In this document: piece after piece, positions 45,346 through 54,200 of the stretch
Numbering within the stretch: the stretch's first letter is position 1
How the letters are laid out: every line of letters begins with the position of its first letter
The notes under the pieces: generated by a model
Database searches by the model: none
Told to the model about the DNA's origin: nothing
Seen by the model: only the letters and a program-made list of their open reading frames with translations
Assembly (NCBI RefSeq): GCF_024436035.1
Contig: NZ_JANFNG010000001.1
Coordinates: 637,689 to 701,688, forward strand
Source: Streptomyces humicola
Lineage (GTDB): Bacteria > Actinomycetota > Actinomycetes > Streptomycetales > Streptomycetaceae
DNA: 64,000 nucleotides
Direction of reading: 5' to 3'
Translations under genes and position numbers: made by a program

Positions 45346-46587
45346 ATGAGAATCGGCATCGTTGACGGCTTCTCGACCGCCCGGTTCCTGGTCGAGGAGC
45401 TGAGGCGGCGCGGAGCATCCTGCATCCACATCCGCAGCCAGAAGAACCCGCCCAAGGTGTACGCCCGCGCCTTCAAGGCCGCCGCCTACACCTACGACCT
45501 GGGCTGGTCGTCGGCGGTGCTGCAGGAGACCGCCACCAAGCTCGCCGAGTTGTCGGTGGACCGGGTCGTAGCCGGCACCGAGTCCGGCGTGGTCCTCGCC
45601 GATCAGCTCAACCACCTCCTCGAGCTGCCCGGCAACCGCATCGCCCTGGCCCACGCCCGGCGCGTCAAGGCTGCCATGGCCCGCGCGCTGCGCGCCGCCG
45701 GTCTCGCCACCGCCGAGGACATCTCCGCGGCCACCCCGCAGGAAGCGGTGGCCTGGTTCACCAGCCGCTCCGAACGTCCGGTCGTGGTCAAGCCGCAGTC
45801 GAGTGCCGGCACCGACAACGTACGGATCTGCCGGACGGCCACCGAGGTGGCCGCCGCCTGCCAGGCCGTGCTCGACGAGCCGAACTTCTTCGGCGAGCCC
45901 AACCGCACCGCGCTCGTGCAGGAGTACCTCGACGGCGAGGAGTACTACGTCAACACCGTGTCCCTGGGCGGCGTCCACAAGGTCGCCGAGATCTGGCGCT
46001 CGGTGCGCCGCACCGGCCCCGACGGTGCCCCGCTGTACGACTACCAGGAGCCCGTCCCCGTCGACGATCCCGTCGCCGTCGCAGCCGCCCCGTACATCAA
46101 GGATGTCCTGACCGCTCTCGGCATCGCCAACGGCGCCGCCCACAGCGAACTGCGCGTCACCGAACGAGGTCCCGTCCTCCTCGAGACCGGCGCTCGGCTC
46201 GGCGGCGGCGTGCTGCCCCGCATCTCGCGCGACTACGCCGGTGTCTCCCACGTCCACCTGCTCGCCGACTCCCTCACCGACCCGGACGCGTTCGACGCCT
46301 TCGACGACACCGCCGTCACCTGGTCGAAGAACATCCGCTACGTCTCGCTCATCAGCCACCACCCGGGCACCGCAGCCGCCGCCACGTGGCAGGACACCAT
46401 GCGCTCCCTGACCACCTTCGACGGTCTCATCAGCCGGATCTCCGCCGGCGGCGCGGTGCCCCGCACCATCGACCTCGCCTCCTCCCCGGGCGTGGTCTAC
46501 CTGGTCGCCGACTCCGCAGGACCCGTCGAGGACGACTACGCGCACATCCGCACCCTGGAGCGCGACAAGGGGCTGTACCTGTCATGA
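45346..46587 (+). CDS. ATP-grasp amide/peptide ligase
   Basis: A 413-residue ATP-grasp enzyme of the carboxylate-amine ligase kind, resembling L-amino-acid (dipeptide) ligases. The ATP-binding Lys and glycine loop are in RPVVVKPQSSAGTDNVRIC, the second loop is VQEYLDGEEYYVNTVSLGG, and the metal-binding block is AHSELRVTERGPVLLETGAR followed by LGGGVLPRI. The C-terminal part is family-like (GVVYLVADS). It would join an activated carboxylate to an amino group via acyl-phosphate. ATG 45346 lies 24 bases after the ALDH stop; the stop overlaps the transporter start (ATGA). Confidence 0.9.
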   Translation: MRIGIVDGFSTARFLVEELRRRGASCIHIRSQKNPPKVYARAFKAAAYTYDLGWSSAVLQETATKLAELSVDRVVAGTESGVVLADQLNHLLELPGNRIALAHARRVKAAMARALRAAGLATAEDISAATPQEAVAWFTSRSERPVVVKPQSSAGTDNVRICRTATEVAAACQAVLDEPNFFGEPNRTALVQEYLDGEEYYVNTVSLGGVHKVAEIWRSVRRTGPDGAPLYDYQEPVPVDDPVAVAAAPYIKDVLTALGIANGAAHSELRVTERGPVLLETGARLGGGVLPRISRDYAGVSHVHLLADSLTDPDAFDAFDDTAVTWSKNIRYVSLISHHPGTAAAATWQDTMRSLTTFDGLISRISAGGAVPRTIDLASSPGVVYLVADSAGPVEDDYAHIRTLERDKGLYLS

Positions 46588-48326
46588 GCCTCCTCAGCCG
46601 GTTCAGCACGATGCCGCCCGCCGGGCCGGGCCGGGCGTTCGCGGTGGTGTCGCTGCTGGACTCCATCGGCACCGGGCTCTACCTCGCCGGCGCCACGGTG
46701 TACTTCGTACGCGGCGTCGGCCTGACCGCCACTCAACTGGGCATCGGGCTCGCCGTGGCCGGCTGCGCCGGCTTCCTCACCACCGTGCCCATCGGGCTGC
46801 TGGGCGACCGCTGCGGCGCCCGCCGGGTCCTCATCGGCCTGCAGCTGTGGCTCGCCGTCCAGTTCACCCTGCTCGCCTACGTGCACGGACCGGTCGCCTT
46901 CACGGCCGTGTGCTCCCTACTGGCCGTCGCCGAGCGTTCCGCCCCGCCCATGATCCAGGCCGTGGTGGCCGATCTGATGCGCGGCAGCGCCCAGGTCAAG
47001 GCCATGGCCGCGATCCGCACTGTGCGCAACGCCGGGTACGCCTGCGGCGCGCTGCTTGCCACGGCACTCCTCGCCGGCCAGGCGCTGTGGATGCTGCGGG
47101 CGATGCTGCTCGGCAACGCCGTCTCGTTCGTCGTCGCCGCGCTGCTGCTGCGGCGTCTGCCCGGAGCCACGCCGCGGCCCGCGACTGCGGCTCCGCGCCG
47201 CACCTGGCTGCCCCGTGGCCTGGGCGACGGCCGCTTCCTCGTCGTCACCGGGCTCAACGCCGTCCTGGTGCTGCACACCACGCTGCTGTCAGTGGGGCTG
47301 CCGCTGTGGATCGTCCAGCACACGCGCGCCCCGCTGGTGCTCGTACCGCTGCTGTTCGCGCTCAACACCGTGCTCGCGGTGGGCCTGCAGGTGTGGCTCG
47401 CCCGCGGCGCCGAGCAGCGGGGCCGTACCCGCCGCGTGATGCGCTGGGCGGCGGCCTCGCTCACCGGGTGCTGTGTGCTGCTGGCCGTCACCGGGCACCT
47501 GGGGCGGGCGGGCGCGGTCGTCCTGCTGGTAGCCGCCATGGTGCTGCTCACCGGCGGCGAGCTGTGGCAGTCGATCGCCGCCTGGGGGCTGCCGGTCGAC
47601 CACGCTCCGCAGGGCAGGCGGGCCGAGTACCTGGCGGTGTTCAACCTGGGTGTCACCGCGCAGAGCATCCTGGGCCCGCTGCTGATCACCGCCCTGCTGC
47701 AGTTGAAGGACGCCGGCTGGCTGGTGCTCGCCGCACTGTTCACCGTGTGCGGGCTGCTCGCCGCTCCCGTGCTGCGCTCCCTGGAACGGCACCGTGGCCC
47801 CGCCGAACCGCCTGCTCCGGCAGCCGTGCCTGCACCGGCGCCGGCTGAGCCGCAGGTGCCGCTGCCGCACCTGCCCGATCACCCCGCGTGCTTCGCCTGC
47901 GGCACCCGGGCCTCGTCCGGGCTGCGGCTGCGCACCACGCATGCCGACGAACATGGCATCACCGCCGAACTGACGTTGCATCAGGACCATCAGGGGGCGC
48001 CCGGCATCGCCCACGGCGGCATCGTCGCCGCGGTCCTCGACGAGGCGACCAGCCTCGCCGTGTGGCGGGCCCACCGGCGACCGAACGTGACCGGCCGGCT
48101 TGAGGTGGAGTACCTGGCTCCGGTGCGGCTCAGCATCCCCGTCCACGTACGGGCGAGCTGCACTAGCACCCAGGGCCGGCGCATCCACGTCGCCGCCGAG
48201 CTCCGGGTGGGCGCGCCGGACGCGCCGGTCGCCGCGCGGGCATCGGCCGTCTTCGTCATGGTGCCCGCCGAACACTTCCTCGTCCGCGCCGGGACCACGG
48301 AGGACGAGGATGCCGCCGTGCGGTAG
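46584..48326 (+). CDS. MFS exporter fused to a hotdog-fold thioesterase
   Basis: A 580-residue fusion. Residues ~1-400 are a 12-helix major facilitator with GLLGDRCGARRVLIGLQLWL after helix 2. After an Ala/Pro linker (PAPAAVPAPAPAEPQVP), residues ~425-565 are a hotdog domain of the PaaI/YbgC type: CFACGTRASSGLRLRTTHAD, HQDHQGAPGIAHGGIVAAVL (catalytic region HGG) and LEVEYLAPVRLSIPVHVRAS. Such a fusion could couple release of a thioester product to export. The domain order and linker argue against a sequencing artefact, since the frame and codon bias are continuous. Confidence 0.87.
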   Translation: MSLLSRFSTMPPAGPGRAFAVVSLLDSIGTGLYLAGATVYFVRGVGLTATQLGIGLAVAGCAGFLTTVPIGLLGDRCGARRVLIGLQLWLAVQFTLLAYVHGPVAFTAVCSLLAVAERSAPPMIQAVVADLMRGSAQVKAMAAIRTVRNAGYACGALLATALLAGQALWMLRAMLLGNAVSFVVAALLLRRLPGATPRPATAAPRRTWLPRGLGDGRFLVVTGLNAVLVLHTTLLSVGLPLWIVQHTRAPLVLVPLLFALNTVLAVGLQVWLARGAEQRGRTRRVMRWAAASLTGCCVLLAVTGHLGRAGAVVLLVAAMVLLTGGELWQSIAAWGLPVDHAPQGRRAEYLAVFNLGVTAQSILGPLLITALLQLKDAGWLVLAALFTVCGLLAAPVLRSLERHRGPAEPPAPAAVPAPAPAEPQVPLPHLPDHPACFACGTRASSGLRLRTTHADEHGITAELTLHQDHQGAPGIAHGGIVAAVLDEATSLAVWRAHRRPNVTGRLEVEYLAPVRLSIPVHVRASCTSTQGRRIHVAAELRVGAPDAPVAARASAVFVMVPAEHFLVRAGTTEDEDAAVR

Positions 48327-48345
48327 TGCCGTCGCCGATGCCCGA

Positions 48346-48972
48346 TCAGGATGTGGTGTCGACGACGATCTCCTCGCCGTCCCGCAGCGTCCGGTGCGCA
48401 ACTCCGTCGCCGGCCAGCCGGCGCACCACCAGTTCGATGCGCTCGCTCTCCGGGTGCGCGGAGCGGTGGTGCGGCACGATCATGTAGTCGAGCAGCCCGA
48501 GCCCGTCCCACCGCGGTTCGGCGCCGAACCGCTTGCGAACCTGCTCCGGATCGTCCACCAGTTCCAGACCGCGCAGGCTGGGTGCCAGCACGCAGCAGCC
48601 GGCGCTGTAGCCGGAGTACACCAGCGCATCGGAAGCCATCGCCTCGGCGAGCACCGCTTCCGCGCCGCTGCGGGCCATCGCGTGACGCAGCACGAAGACG
48701 TTTCCGCCGCGGACCCACATCATCCGGTAGTGCTGCAGCCGGTCCGCCAGCCGTTCGGGCCGCCCGGCGTAGTCGCCGAGGTCGAGCACGTCGGAATCGA
48801 TGCCCAGCCCGCGCAGCGCCGCCACCTCGCGGGCGATGCCCTCCTCGCGGACCGGCTCCGGCTCGGCGTCAAGGGCGTTGGGCACGACGGCGGCCGGCCC
48901 ACCGTCCGGCAGCAGCTCCAGCAGGCGTTCCGGGCGCAGACCAAGCCGCCACGACGAGAGATACATGCGCAC
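48346..48972 (-). CDS. Peptidase S51 family protein (dipeptidase E-like)
   Basis: A 208-residue S51-type serine peptidase. The nucleophile elbow is VYSGYSAGCCVLAP, the oxyanion glycines are VRGGNVFVLRHAM, and the catalytic His is probably in IVPHHRSAHPESERI. Family members cleave Asp-X dipeptides or cyanophycin-type amides. It converges on the transporter-thioesterase gene (19-base gap) and diverges from the MHS transporter (24-base gap). GTG 48972 or ATG 48966 may be used. A role in processing or recycling a peptide-like cluster product is conceivable but not shown. Confidence 0.85.
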   Translation of the reverse strand: MRMYLSSWRLGLRPERLLELLPDGGPAAVVPNALDAEPEPVREEGIAREVAALRGLGIDSDVLDLGDYAGRPERLADRLQHYRMMWVRGGNVFVLRHAMARSGAEAVLAEAMASDALVYSGYSAGCCVLAPSLRGLELVDDPEQVRKRFGAEPRWDGLGLLDYMIVPHHRSAHPESERIELVVRRLAGDGVAHRTLRDGEEIVVDTTS

Positions 48973-48996
48973 GCAAACGCCCCTAGGGAGGATTGA

Positions 48997-50325
48997 GTGG
49001 ACTCCACCGCCAGACGCGTCGCCATTGCCGGCATGATCGGCAGTGCCGTCGAGTGGTACGACTTCTACCTCTGCGGCACCGCCGCAGCCTTGGTGTTCAA
49101 TCAGCTATTTTACTCACAACTCCCTGCAGCGGCCGCCGTCGTGGCCTCCTTCGGCACGTACGCGGTGGGGTTCGTCGCCCGGCCGCTGGGCGCCGCCGTC
49201 GCCGGTCATCTCGGGGACCGGGTGGGCCGCAAGCCCGTCCTCGTCGTGACGCTCTTCCTCATGGGACTCGGCTCCGCTCTCGTCGGTGTCCTGCCGACGT
49301 ACCGTCAGGCCGGGCTGGCCGCTCCGGCACTGCTGGTGGCGCTCCGTCTGGTGCAGGGGTTCGCGGTCGGCGGGGAGCAGGGCGGCGCCTCCGTGCTCAC
49401 GGTGGAGATTGCCGGGGCGGGGCGGCGCGGCCTGTGGGGGAGCGTGGTGAACTCCGGCTCCTCGCTCGGCCTGTTGCTCTCCTCCGGCGGGTTCGCTCTC
49501 ACGCAGGCGCTGCTCGATCGGCATGCGTTCCTGGTCTGGGGATGGCGGGTGCTCTTCCTCGCGGGCCTCGTCCTGATCGCGGTCGGCCTCGTGATCCGCT
49601 CCACCGTGCCGGAACCGCCGCTCTACCGGGCCGCCGAGCGGACGGCGCGGCCGCTGCGGACCGTCGTACGCCACCACCGTGCGGCGCTGCTGCAGGCCGT
49701 GGGGATGCGCATCTCCCAGACCGCGGCCTCCTATTTCTACACCGTCTTCGTGCTGTACTACCTGACGCTGCGGCGGGTACCCGGCGCAGCGACCGTCGGC
49801 GTCCTGGCCGTCAGCGTCAGTGCCGCCCTGAGCCTGCTGACCACCCCGGCCTGGGGAGCGCTGTCGGACCGTGTGGGCCGGCGGCCGGTCTTCCTCTTCG
49901 GCGCACTCGGCAGCGCGCTGTACATCGCACCGTTCTTCCTGCTGGTCGAGGCGCGTTCGCCGGCGGTGATCGTGCTGGGCGTGGTCGTCGGCGTGAACGT
50001 CTTCCACGACGCGATGTTCGGGCCGCTGGCAGCGTGGTTCAGCGAGCTGTTCCGTACCGACGTCCGCTTCAGCGGCGCAGCCCTCGGCTACCAGGCCGGT
50101 GCCGTACTCGGCGGTGGCCTGCTGCCGCTGCTCGCCGCGTCCTTGTGCCTGGCGGCGGGGGGACAACCGTGGCTGGTGTGCGGCTACTTCCTGGTGCTGT
50201 CCGCGCTCACCGTGACAGCGGCGGTGCGCGCACCCGAGACGCTGGGGCAGAGCCTGGAGGACCCGCGGGCCCCGGCGGGCAGCCCCCTGCAGGCCGCCGA
50301 CGTCACCGCCGGGGCGCTCACCTAG
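48997..50325 (+). CDS. MHS-family MFS transporter
   Basis: A 442-residue metabolite:H+ symporter. Hallmarks are AGMIGSAVEWYDFYLCGTAA in helix 1, FGTYAVGFVARPLGAAVAGH then LGDRVGRKPVLV, and LRLVQGFAVGGEQGGASVLT. Such proteins import citrate, ketoglutarate, shikimate, betaine or related acids. GTG 48997 follows GGGAGG. Codons at about 49097-49127 (QLFYSQLP region) are unusually AT-rich for this genome. It overlaps the convergent phosphoesterase gene by 8 bases. Confidence 0.9.
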   Translation: MDSTARRVAIAGMIGSAVEWYDFYLCGTAAALVFNQLFYSQLPAAAAVVASFGTYAVGFVARPLGAAVAGHLGDRVGRKPVLVVTLFLMGLGSALVGVLPTYRQAGLAAPALLVALRLVQGFAVGGEQGGASVLTVEIAGAGRRGLWGSVVNSGSSLGLLLSSGGFALTQALLDRHAFLVWGWRVLFLAGLVLIAVGLVIRSTVPEPPLYRAAERTARPLRTVVRHHRAALLQAVGMRISQTAASYFYTVFVLYYLTLRRVPGAATVGVLAVSVSAALSLLTTPAWGALSDRVGRRPVFLFGALGSALYIAPFFLLVEARSPAVIVLGVVVGVNVFHDAMFGPLAAWFSELFRTDVRFSGAALGYQAGAVLGGGLLPLLAASLCLAAGGQPWLVCGYFLVLSALTVTAAVRAPETLGQSLEDPRAPAGSPLQAADVTAGALT

Positions 50326-51772
50326 GTCGCAGAGCTGTCAGGCCGGACAGGTCGCGGACGACGGTGTGGTTGCGGTCGGCGATGGTGCCGAGGGTGTAGT
50401 GGGGCCAGATCCCGTAGTATTCGCCGCGGGTGCGCTGGCTCCACTGCCGGGCGAGGTCGGCGCGGGTTTTGTAGAAGTTCACCTGGTAGCCGCCGGTGAA
50501 GACCCGCACCAGGGAGCAGCCGCCCGGGTACTCCTTGGTGGCCGCCACCTCCAGGAACTCCACCGACTGGCTCTCCTCCATGAAGGTGCGCTTGTTGCGG
50601 TGGGTGTGCCCGCTGTGGTGGAGGAAGACGCCGGGGGTGCGGTGGTAGAGCGCCTCCAACTGCCGTGCCTTCGTCTGGTCGAGGTCGAACGCCGGTCCGG
50701 CCGCCGTCGTGACCGCTGACTCGTAGGTGACGGGGTGGTGGCCGAAGAGGAGCGTGGGCCGGTCCTTGTCGCGGCGCAGTTCGGCGGCGAGGTCGGCGAG
50801 CTGGCCGTCGTCGAGCGTTCCGCCGGCCGCGTCGAGCGTGGTGGTGTCGAGACCGACGATGCGCAGTCCGCCGACCTGGTGCACCGACAGCGTCTGCCGC
50901 GGGTACGGGAAGACGTCGCCCCAGCAGTCGTGATGGTCGGTGGCGTACGGTATCGGCGTGCACGCCGCGTAGTCGGCCCCGACGTGCGGCCGGTCGTGGT
51001 TGCCGCGTGCCACGAAGTAGTCGGTGCCCAACGTGCCCCAGCCGTCGAGTAGTTGGCGGACCCGTGCCACGTCCCCCGGCTTCGCCTCGGACGTCAGGTC
51101 GCCCGCGACCAGCAGCACCTCAGCCCCGCGGTCGGGCTTGCGCAGATCGTCGAGCAGCGCCTCCAGCATGACCTCGGGGTAGGGGGGCAGGCCCGGGTCC
51201 TGCTGGAAGGCGGGCGGCCAGTTGCCGGTGATGATGCCGGCGGTCTGCTCGCCCATGTGCAGGTCGTTGGAGAGCGCGAGGGTGAACAGGTAGCGCCCGG
51301 GCGGGGGTTGGAGCGTGGTGAAGACCCCGGGCGCGTCCGACGAGCCGCCGGTGCCGGGGAACTGCAGCGTGGACTGCTGGGCGTCCTGGCCGGCCGACCG
51401 GGCGGTGAATGCATAGGTGCGCCCGGGGTCCAGGCCGTGCACCTCCGCGTGGTGGAAGGCCGTGGGTGCGGTGTCGTGGTACACCGTCCGCGTCGAGCCG
51501 GGGTTGCCCGGTTCACCGAGCAGCAGCTCGGTGTCGGCGGGGACGGGTGCAGGCGCGCCGTAGCGGTCGGTCTGCGTCGCCGAGCCGGTGAACCAAGTGA
51601 TCACCACGCTGCTGTCGGTGACGGTCACCACCTCGGCGTCCGTCACCAGCAGCGCATCCTTCGGCATGGCAGCGGCCGCAGCGCCGGGCTCCGCGGCGGC
51701 GAAGGCGAGCGGCGCGGCCGCGACTCCGGCCCACAGCAGGGCCTGACGGCGGGAGGGCGAGCAGCAGTCCAT
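50318..51772 (-). CDS. Tat-exported metallophosphoesterase (purple-acid-phosphatase-like)
   Basis: A 484-residue secreted calcineurin-fold phosphoesterase. The N-terminus SPSRRQALLWAGVAAAPLAF is a twin-arginine signal (RRQALL). A fibronectin-like domain follows (SVVITWFTGSATQTDRYGAP ... GLDPGRTYAFTARS). The metal motifs are SNDLH, AGDLT, RGNHD, FGHHP and HSGHTHRNKR. Substrate could be phosphomono- or diesters. It lies 90 bases downstream of the alpha-galactosidase gene on the same strand and may share its transcript. Confidence 0.88.
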   Translation of the reverse strand: MDCCSPSRRQALLWAGVAAAPLAFAAAEPGAAAAAMPKDALLVTDAEVVTVTDSSVVITWFTGSATQTDRYGAPAPVPADTELLLGEPGNPGSTRTVYHDTAPTAFHHAEVHGLDPGRTYAFTARSAGQDAQQSTLQFPGTGGSSDAPGVFTTLQPPPGRYLFTLALSNDLHMGEQTAGIITGNWPPAFQQDPGLPPYPEVMLEALLDDLRKPDRGAEVLLVAGDLTSEAKPGDVARVRQLLDGWGTLGTDYFVARGNHDRPHVGADYAACTPIPYATDHHDCWGDVFPYPRQTLSVHQVGGLRIVGLDTTTLDAAGGTLDDGQLADLAAELRRDKDRPTLLFGHHPVTYESAVTTAAGPAFDLDQTKARQLEALYHRTPGVFLHHSGHTHRNKRTFMEESQSVEFLEVAATKEYPGGCSLVRVFTGGYQVNFYKTRADLARQWSQRTRGEYYGIWPHYTLGTIADRNHTVVRDLSGLTALRPR

Positions 51773-51862
51773 GTCCGCTGAGTATGCGACGGCCAGGTGA
51801 ACACCGGAAGGCCGCCGCCCGCCGTTACGGCGACAATCGCCCGGCCCGAGGCCGACCGGCGG

Positions 51863-53983
51863 TCACCCCTGCGCAACCTCGATCTCAAACACCAGTGCGT
51901 CGGCCGGGTCCAGCCGGGGAACGGCGAGCCCGACCGCCGCCAGTACCCGGCCGGGCAGCGTGACGGCGCCGTCCACGAGGGGGCCCGTCACCTTCTCGGG
52001 CACGGGCAGCTCGGGGCAGAGCGCGATCCGGTAGTCGAGGTCGTCGCGGAGCCCGGGCAACCGCAGCCGCGCCGGCGAGCTCGCCACCGGGCTGTCCAGC
52101 TGGAGGTAGCCGAAGACCGCGCGGCGGCCGTCCTCGGCGACGACACCGTGCAGCACAGCGGCCGGGTCGGGGTGGTCGGCGCGCACCGTCCGCCCGGAGT
52201 GCAGCAGCCCGCGCAGCCTCCGGTAGGCCGTCGCCCACCCCTTGAGCTCGATGAGCTCCTCAGTCGAGCACTGTGTCAGGTCCCACTCGATGCCGGCGTG
52301 CCCGAACAGCGCCGTCGCGCTGCGGAAGCTCAGCCGGGTGGTGCGCCGGGTGACATGGGCGGTCGCCGGCCCGATGTGGCTGCCGATCAGCTCGGGCGGC
52401 AGCAGCAGGCCCGTCCAGCGCTGGATGTGCTGACGGTCGATCGGGTCGTTGGTGTCGGAGGCCCACACCCGGTCGGTGTGCTCGATGATCCCCAGGTCGA
52501 CGCGCCCGCCGCCCGAGGAGCAGGATTCGATCTCCAGACCGGGGTGGGCCGCCCTGAGCTGGTCCATCAGCGCGTAGACGGCCCTTGTCTGCCGGTGCAC
52601 GCCGGCCGCGCCGTCGTGGACCGCCTCGACGAGCGGCCGGTTGTGGTCCCACTTGAGGTAGGTGATCGGATACTCCGTGAGCAGCGCGTCGAGCCGTTCG
52701 CGGATGTGGGCGAAGGCCTCGGGCCGGGCCAGGTCCAGCACGTGCTGATTGCGGTGGGGCGCGGGGAGCCGGCCCTCGGCCGCGAGCAGCCACTCCGGGT
52801 GACGGCGTGCCAGTTCCGAGTCCAGGTTGACCATTTCGGGTTCCACCCACAGGCCGAACTCCATGCCGAGCGAGCGGACGTGGTCCACCAGCGGATGGAG
52901 ACCGTCGGGCCACACCTTCTCGTCCACGTACCAGTCGCCGAGGCCCGCCGTGTCGTCGCGCCGGCCGCGGAACCAGCCGTCGTCGAGGACGAAACGCTCG
53001 ACGCCGACCTGCTGGGCCCGGTCGGCGAGCTGCCGCAGCCGGGCGAGGTCCTGGTCGAAGTAGACCGCCTCCCAGGTGTTGAGGACGACCGGGCGCGGCC
53101 CGCGCGGGTGGTTCGGGCGGGCGCGCAACAGGCGGTGGAGGCGGTCGCTGACGCCGTCGAGCCCGTGGTCGGAGTGGACGAAGTACACCCACGGCGACGT
53201 GTGGCGCTCGCCCGGGCCCAGCCGGATCTCACCGGAGGCCGGCAGTTCACCGCCGCCCAGGACGCCCGTGGTGTCCGGGAACCGTTCCGCGTAGTGCTCG
53301 GTGTCGCCGCTCCAGGCCACATGCGCCGCCCACACCTGCCCGTGGCGGAAGCCGAATCCGGGCGTGCCCGCGACGAGCACGGTCGCCGCGTCATGGCCGG
53401 GACGTCCCTTCCGACTCTCACGGGAGCGGGTGCCGAAGCCGAACGCCGTGCGCTGCGGCACCCGTTCCAAGCCCCAGCGGCCGGTGAGGTCGAGCAGCTC
53501 CGCCGCCTCCTCGGGGACGGGCAGGATGCCGCGCACCGCGCCGACCGTCCATGAGCCGGGCCCGTTGTTGGTGACGGTGTGCCGGATGCGCACGACGCCT
53601 TCGGGGGTCAGGCGCAGCTCGGTGCGGACGGCGACCCCGGCCTCCTCGTCGGCGGCATGCACGGTGAGGACCGCACCGCCGCCGGCAGGGGCCGCGTGTT
53701 CAATGGCCGTGGTGAGCCGCAGCCGCAGGTGCGGCCACATCCCGGCGCGGTCGCCAGCGATGCCCGGCCGCCCCGCCCAGCCGTCGCCCTGGAGCGGCAG
53801 CAGCGTCAGCGATCCGTCGGGCGTCCCGGCGCTCACCGCGTCGAAGGCGGCTGCCGAGTGCGGTCCCGTGGTTCCCAAGTCGGAACCCCAGTAGAGGACT
53901 CGGGGCAGCGCCGGTCCGCTGGTGTCGAGAACGAGGCTGGTGCCGCCTGCTGTGAGGATCAGCGGGGCGTGGTGCTGCGTCAT
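51863..53983 (-). CDS. GH36 alpha-galactosidase
   Basis: A 706-residue cytoplasmic glycoside hydrolase of family 36, which removes terminal alpha-galactose from oligosaccharides such as melibiose or raffinose. The nucleophile is Asp ~446 in YLKWDHNRPL and the acid/base is Asp ~510 in WASDTNDPIDRQ. The galactose-site block is ESCSSGGGRVDLGI. FVLDDGWFRGRRDD and LWVEPEMVN are further hallmarks. There is no signal peptide. ATG 53983 (MTQHHAPLIL) has GAGGAC upstream. Length is typical. Confidence 0.93.
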   Translation of the reverse strand: MTQHHAPLILTAGGTSLVLDTSGPALPRVLYWGSDLGTTGPHSAAAFDAVSAGTPDGSLTLLPLQGDGWAGRPGIAGDRAGMWPHLRLRLTTAIEHAAPAGGGAVLTVHAADEEAGVAVRTELRLTPEGVVRIRHTVTNNGPGSWTVGAVRGILPVPEEAAELLDLTGRWGLERVPQRTAFGFGTRSRESRKGRPGHDAATVLVAGTPGFGFRHGQVWAAHVAWSGDTEHYAERFPDTTGVLGGGELPASGEIRLGPGERHTSPWVYFVHSDHGLDGVSDRLHRLLRARPNHPRGPRPVVLNTWEAVYFDQDLARLRQLADRAQQVGVERFVLDDGWFRGRRDDTAGLGDWYVDEKVWPDGLHPLVDHVRSLGMEFGLWVEPEMVNLDSELARRHPEWLLAAEGRLPAPHRNQHVLDLARPEAFAHIRERLDALLTEYPITYLKWDHNRPLVEAVHDGAAGVHRQTRAVYALMDQLRAAHPGLEIESCSSGGGRVDLGIIEHTDRVWASDTNDPIDRQHIQRWTGLLLPPELIGSHIGPATAHVTRRTTRLSFRSATALFGHAGIEWDLTQCSTEELIELKGWATAYRRLRGLLHSGRTVRADHPDPAAVLHGVVAEDGRRAVFGYLQLDSPVASSPARLRLPGLRDDLDYRIALCPELPVPEKVTGPLVDGAVTLPGRVLAAVGLAVPRLDPADALVFEIEVAQG

Positions 53984-54200
53984 GGTGTCCTCGTGATGGT
54001 GGTGGGCGGTGACGTGAGGAGGCGCCAGCCGCGCAGCATATCGGGGAGCGCTACGTAGTCCATTGGTGCTTGTGGCGTACCACCCTCCGAGTGGTAATGG
54101 CTGGGAGTTTTCCAAACCCCCGCATGCGCTGCGGAATCCGGTGACCGTGCGGGGGTTCCCTGTGAACGTGCCGGATCGACCGGCGCGGAAAGGAAACGCA

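Noticed and set aside
43798-46545. Open reading frame of about 915 codons on the minus strand
   Set aside because: Antisense to the ALDH and ATP-grasp genes, whose motifs are intact; the minus product is Gly/Val/Arg-rich and unlike any family.
51797-53554. 585-codon plus-strand frame opposite the alpha-galactosidase
   Set aside because: The GH36 catalytic motifs are intact on the minus strand, and the plus product is a Val/Arg/Gly-rich shadow.
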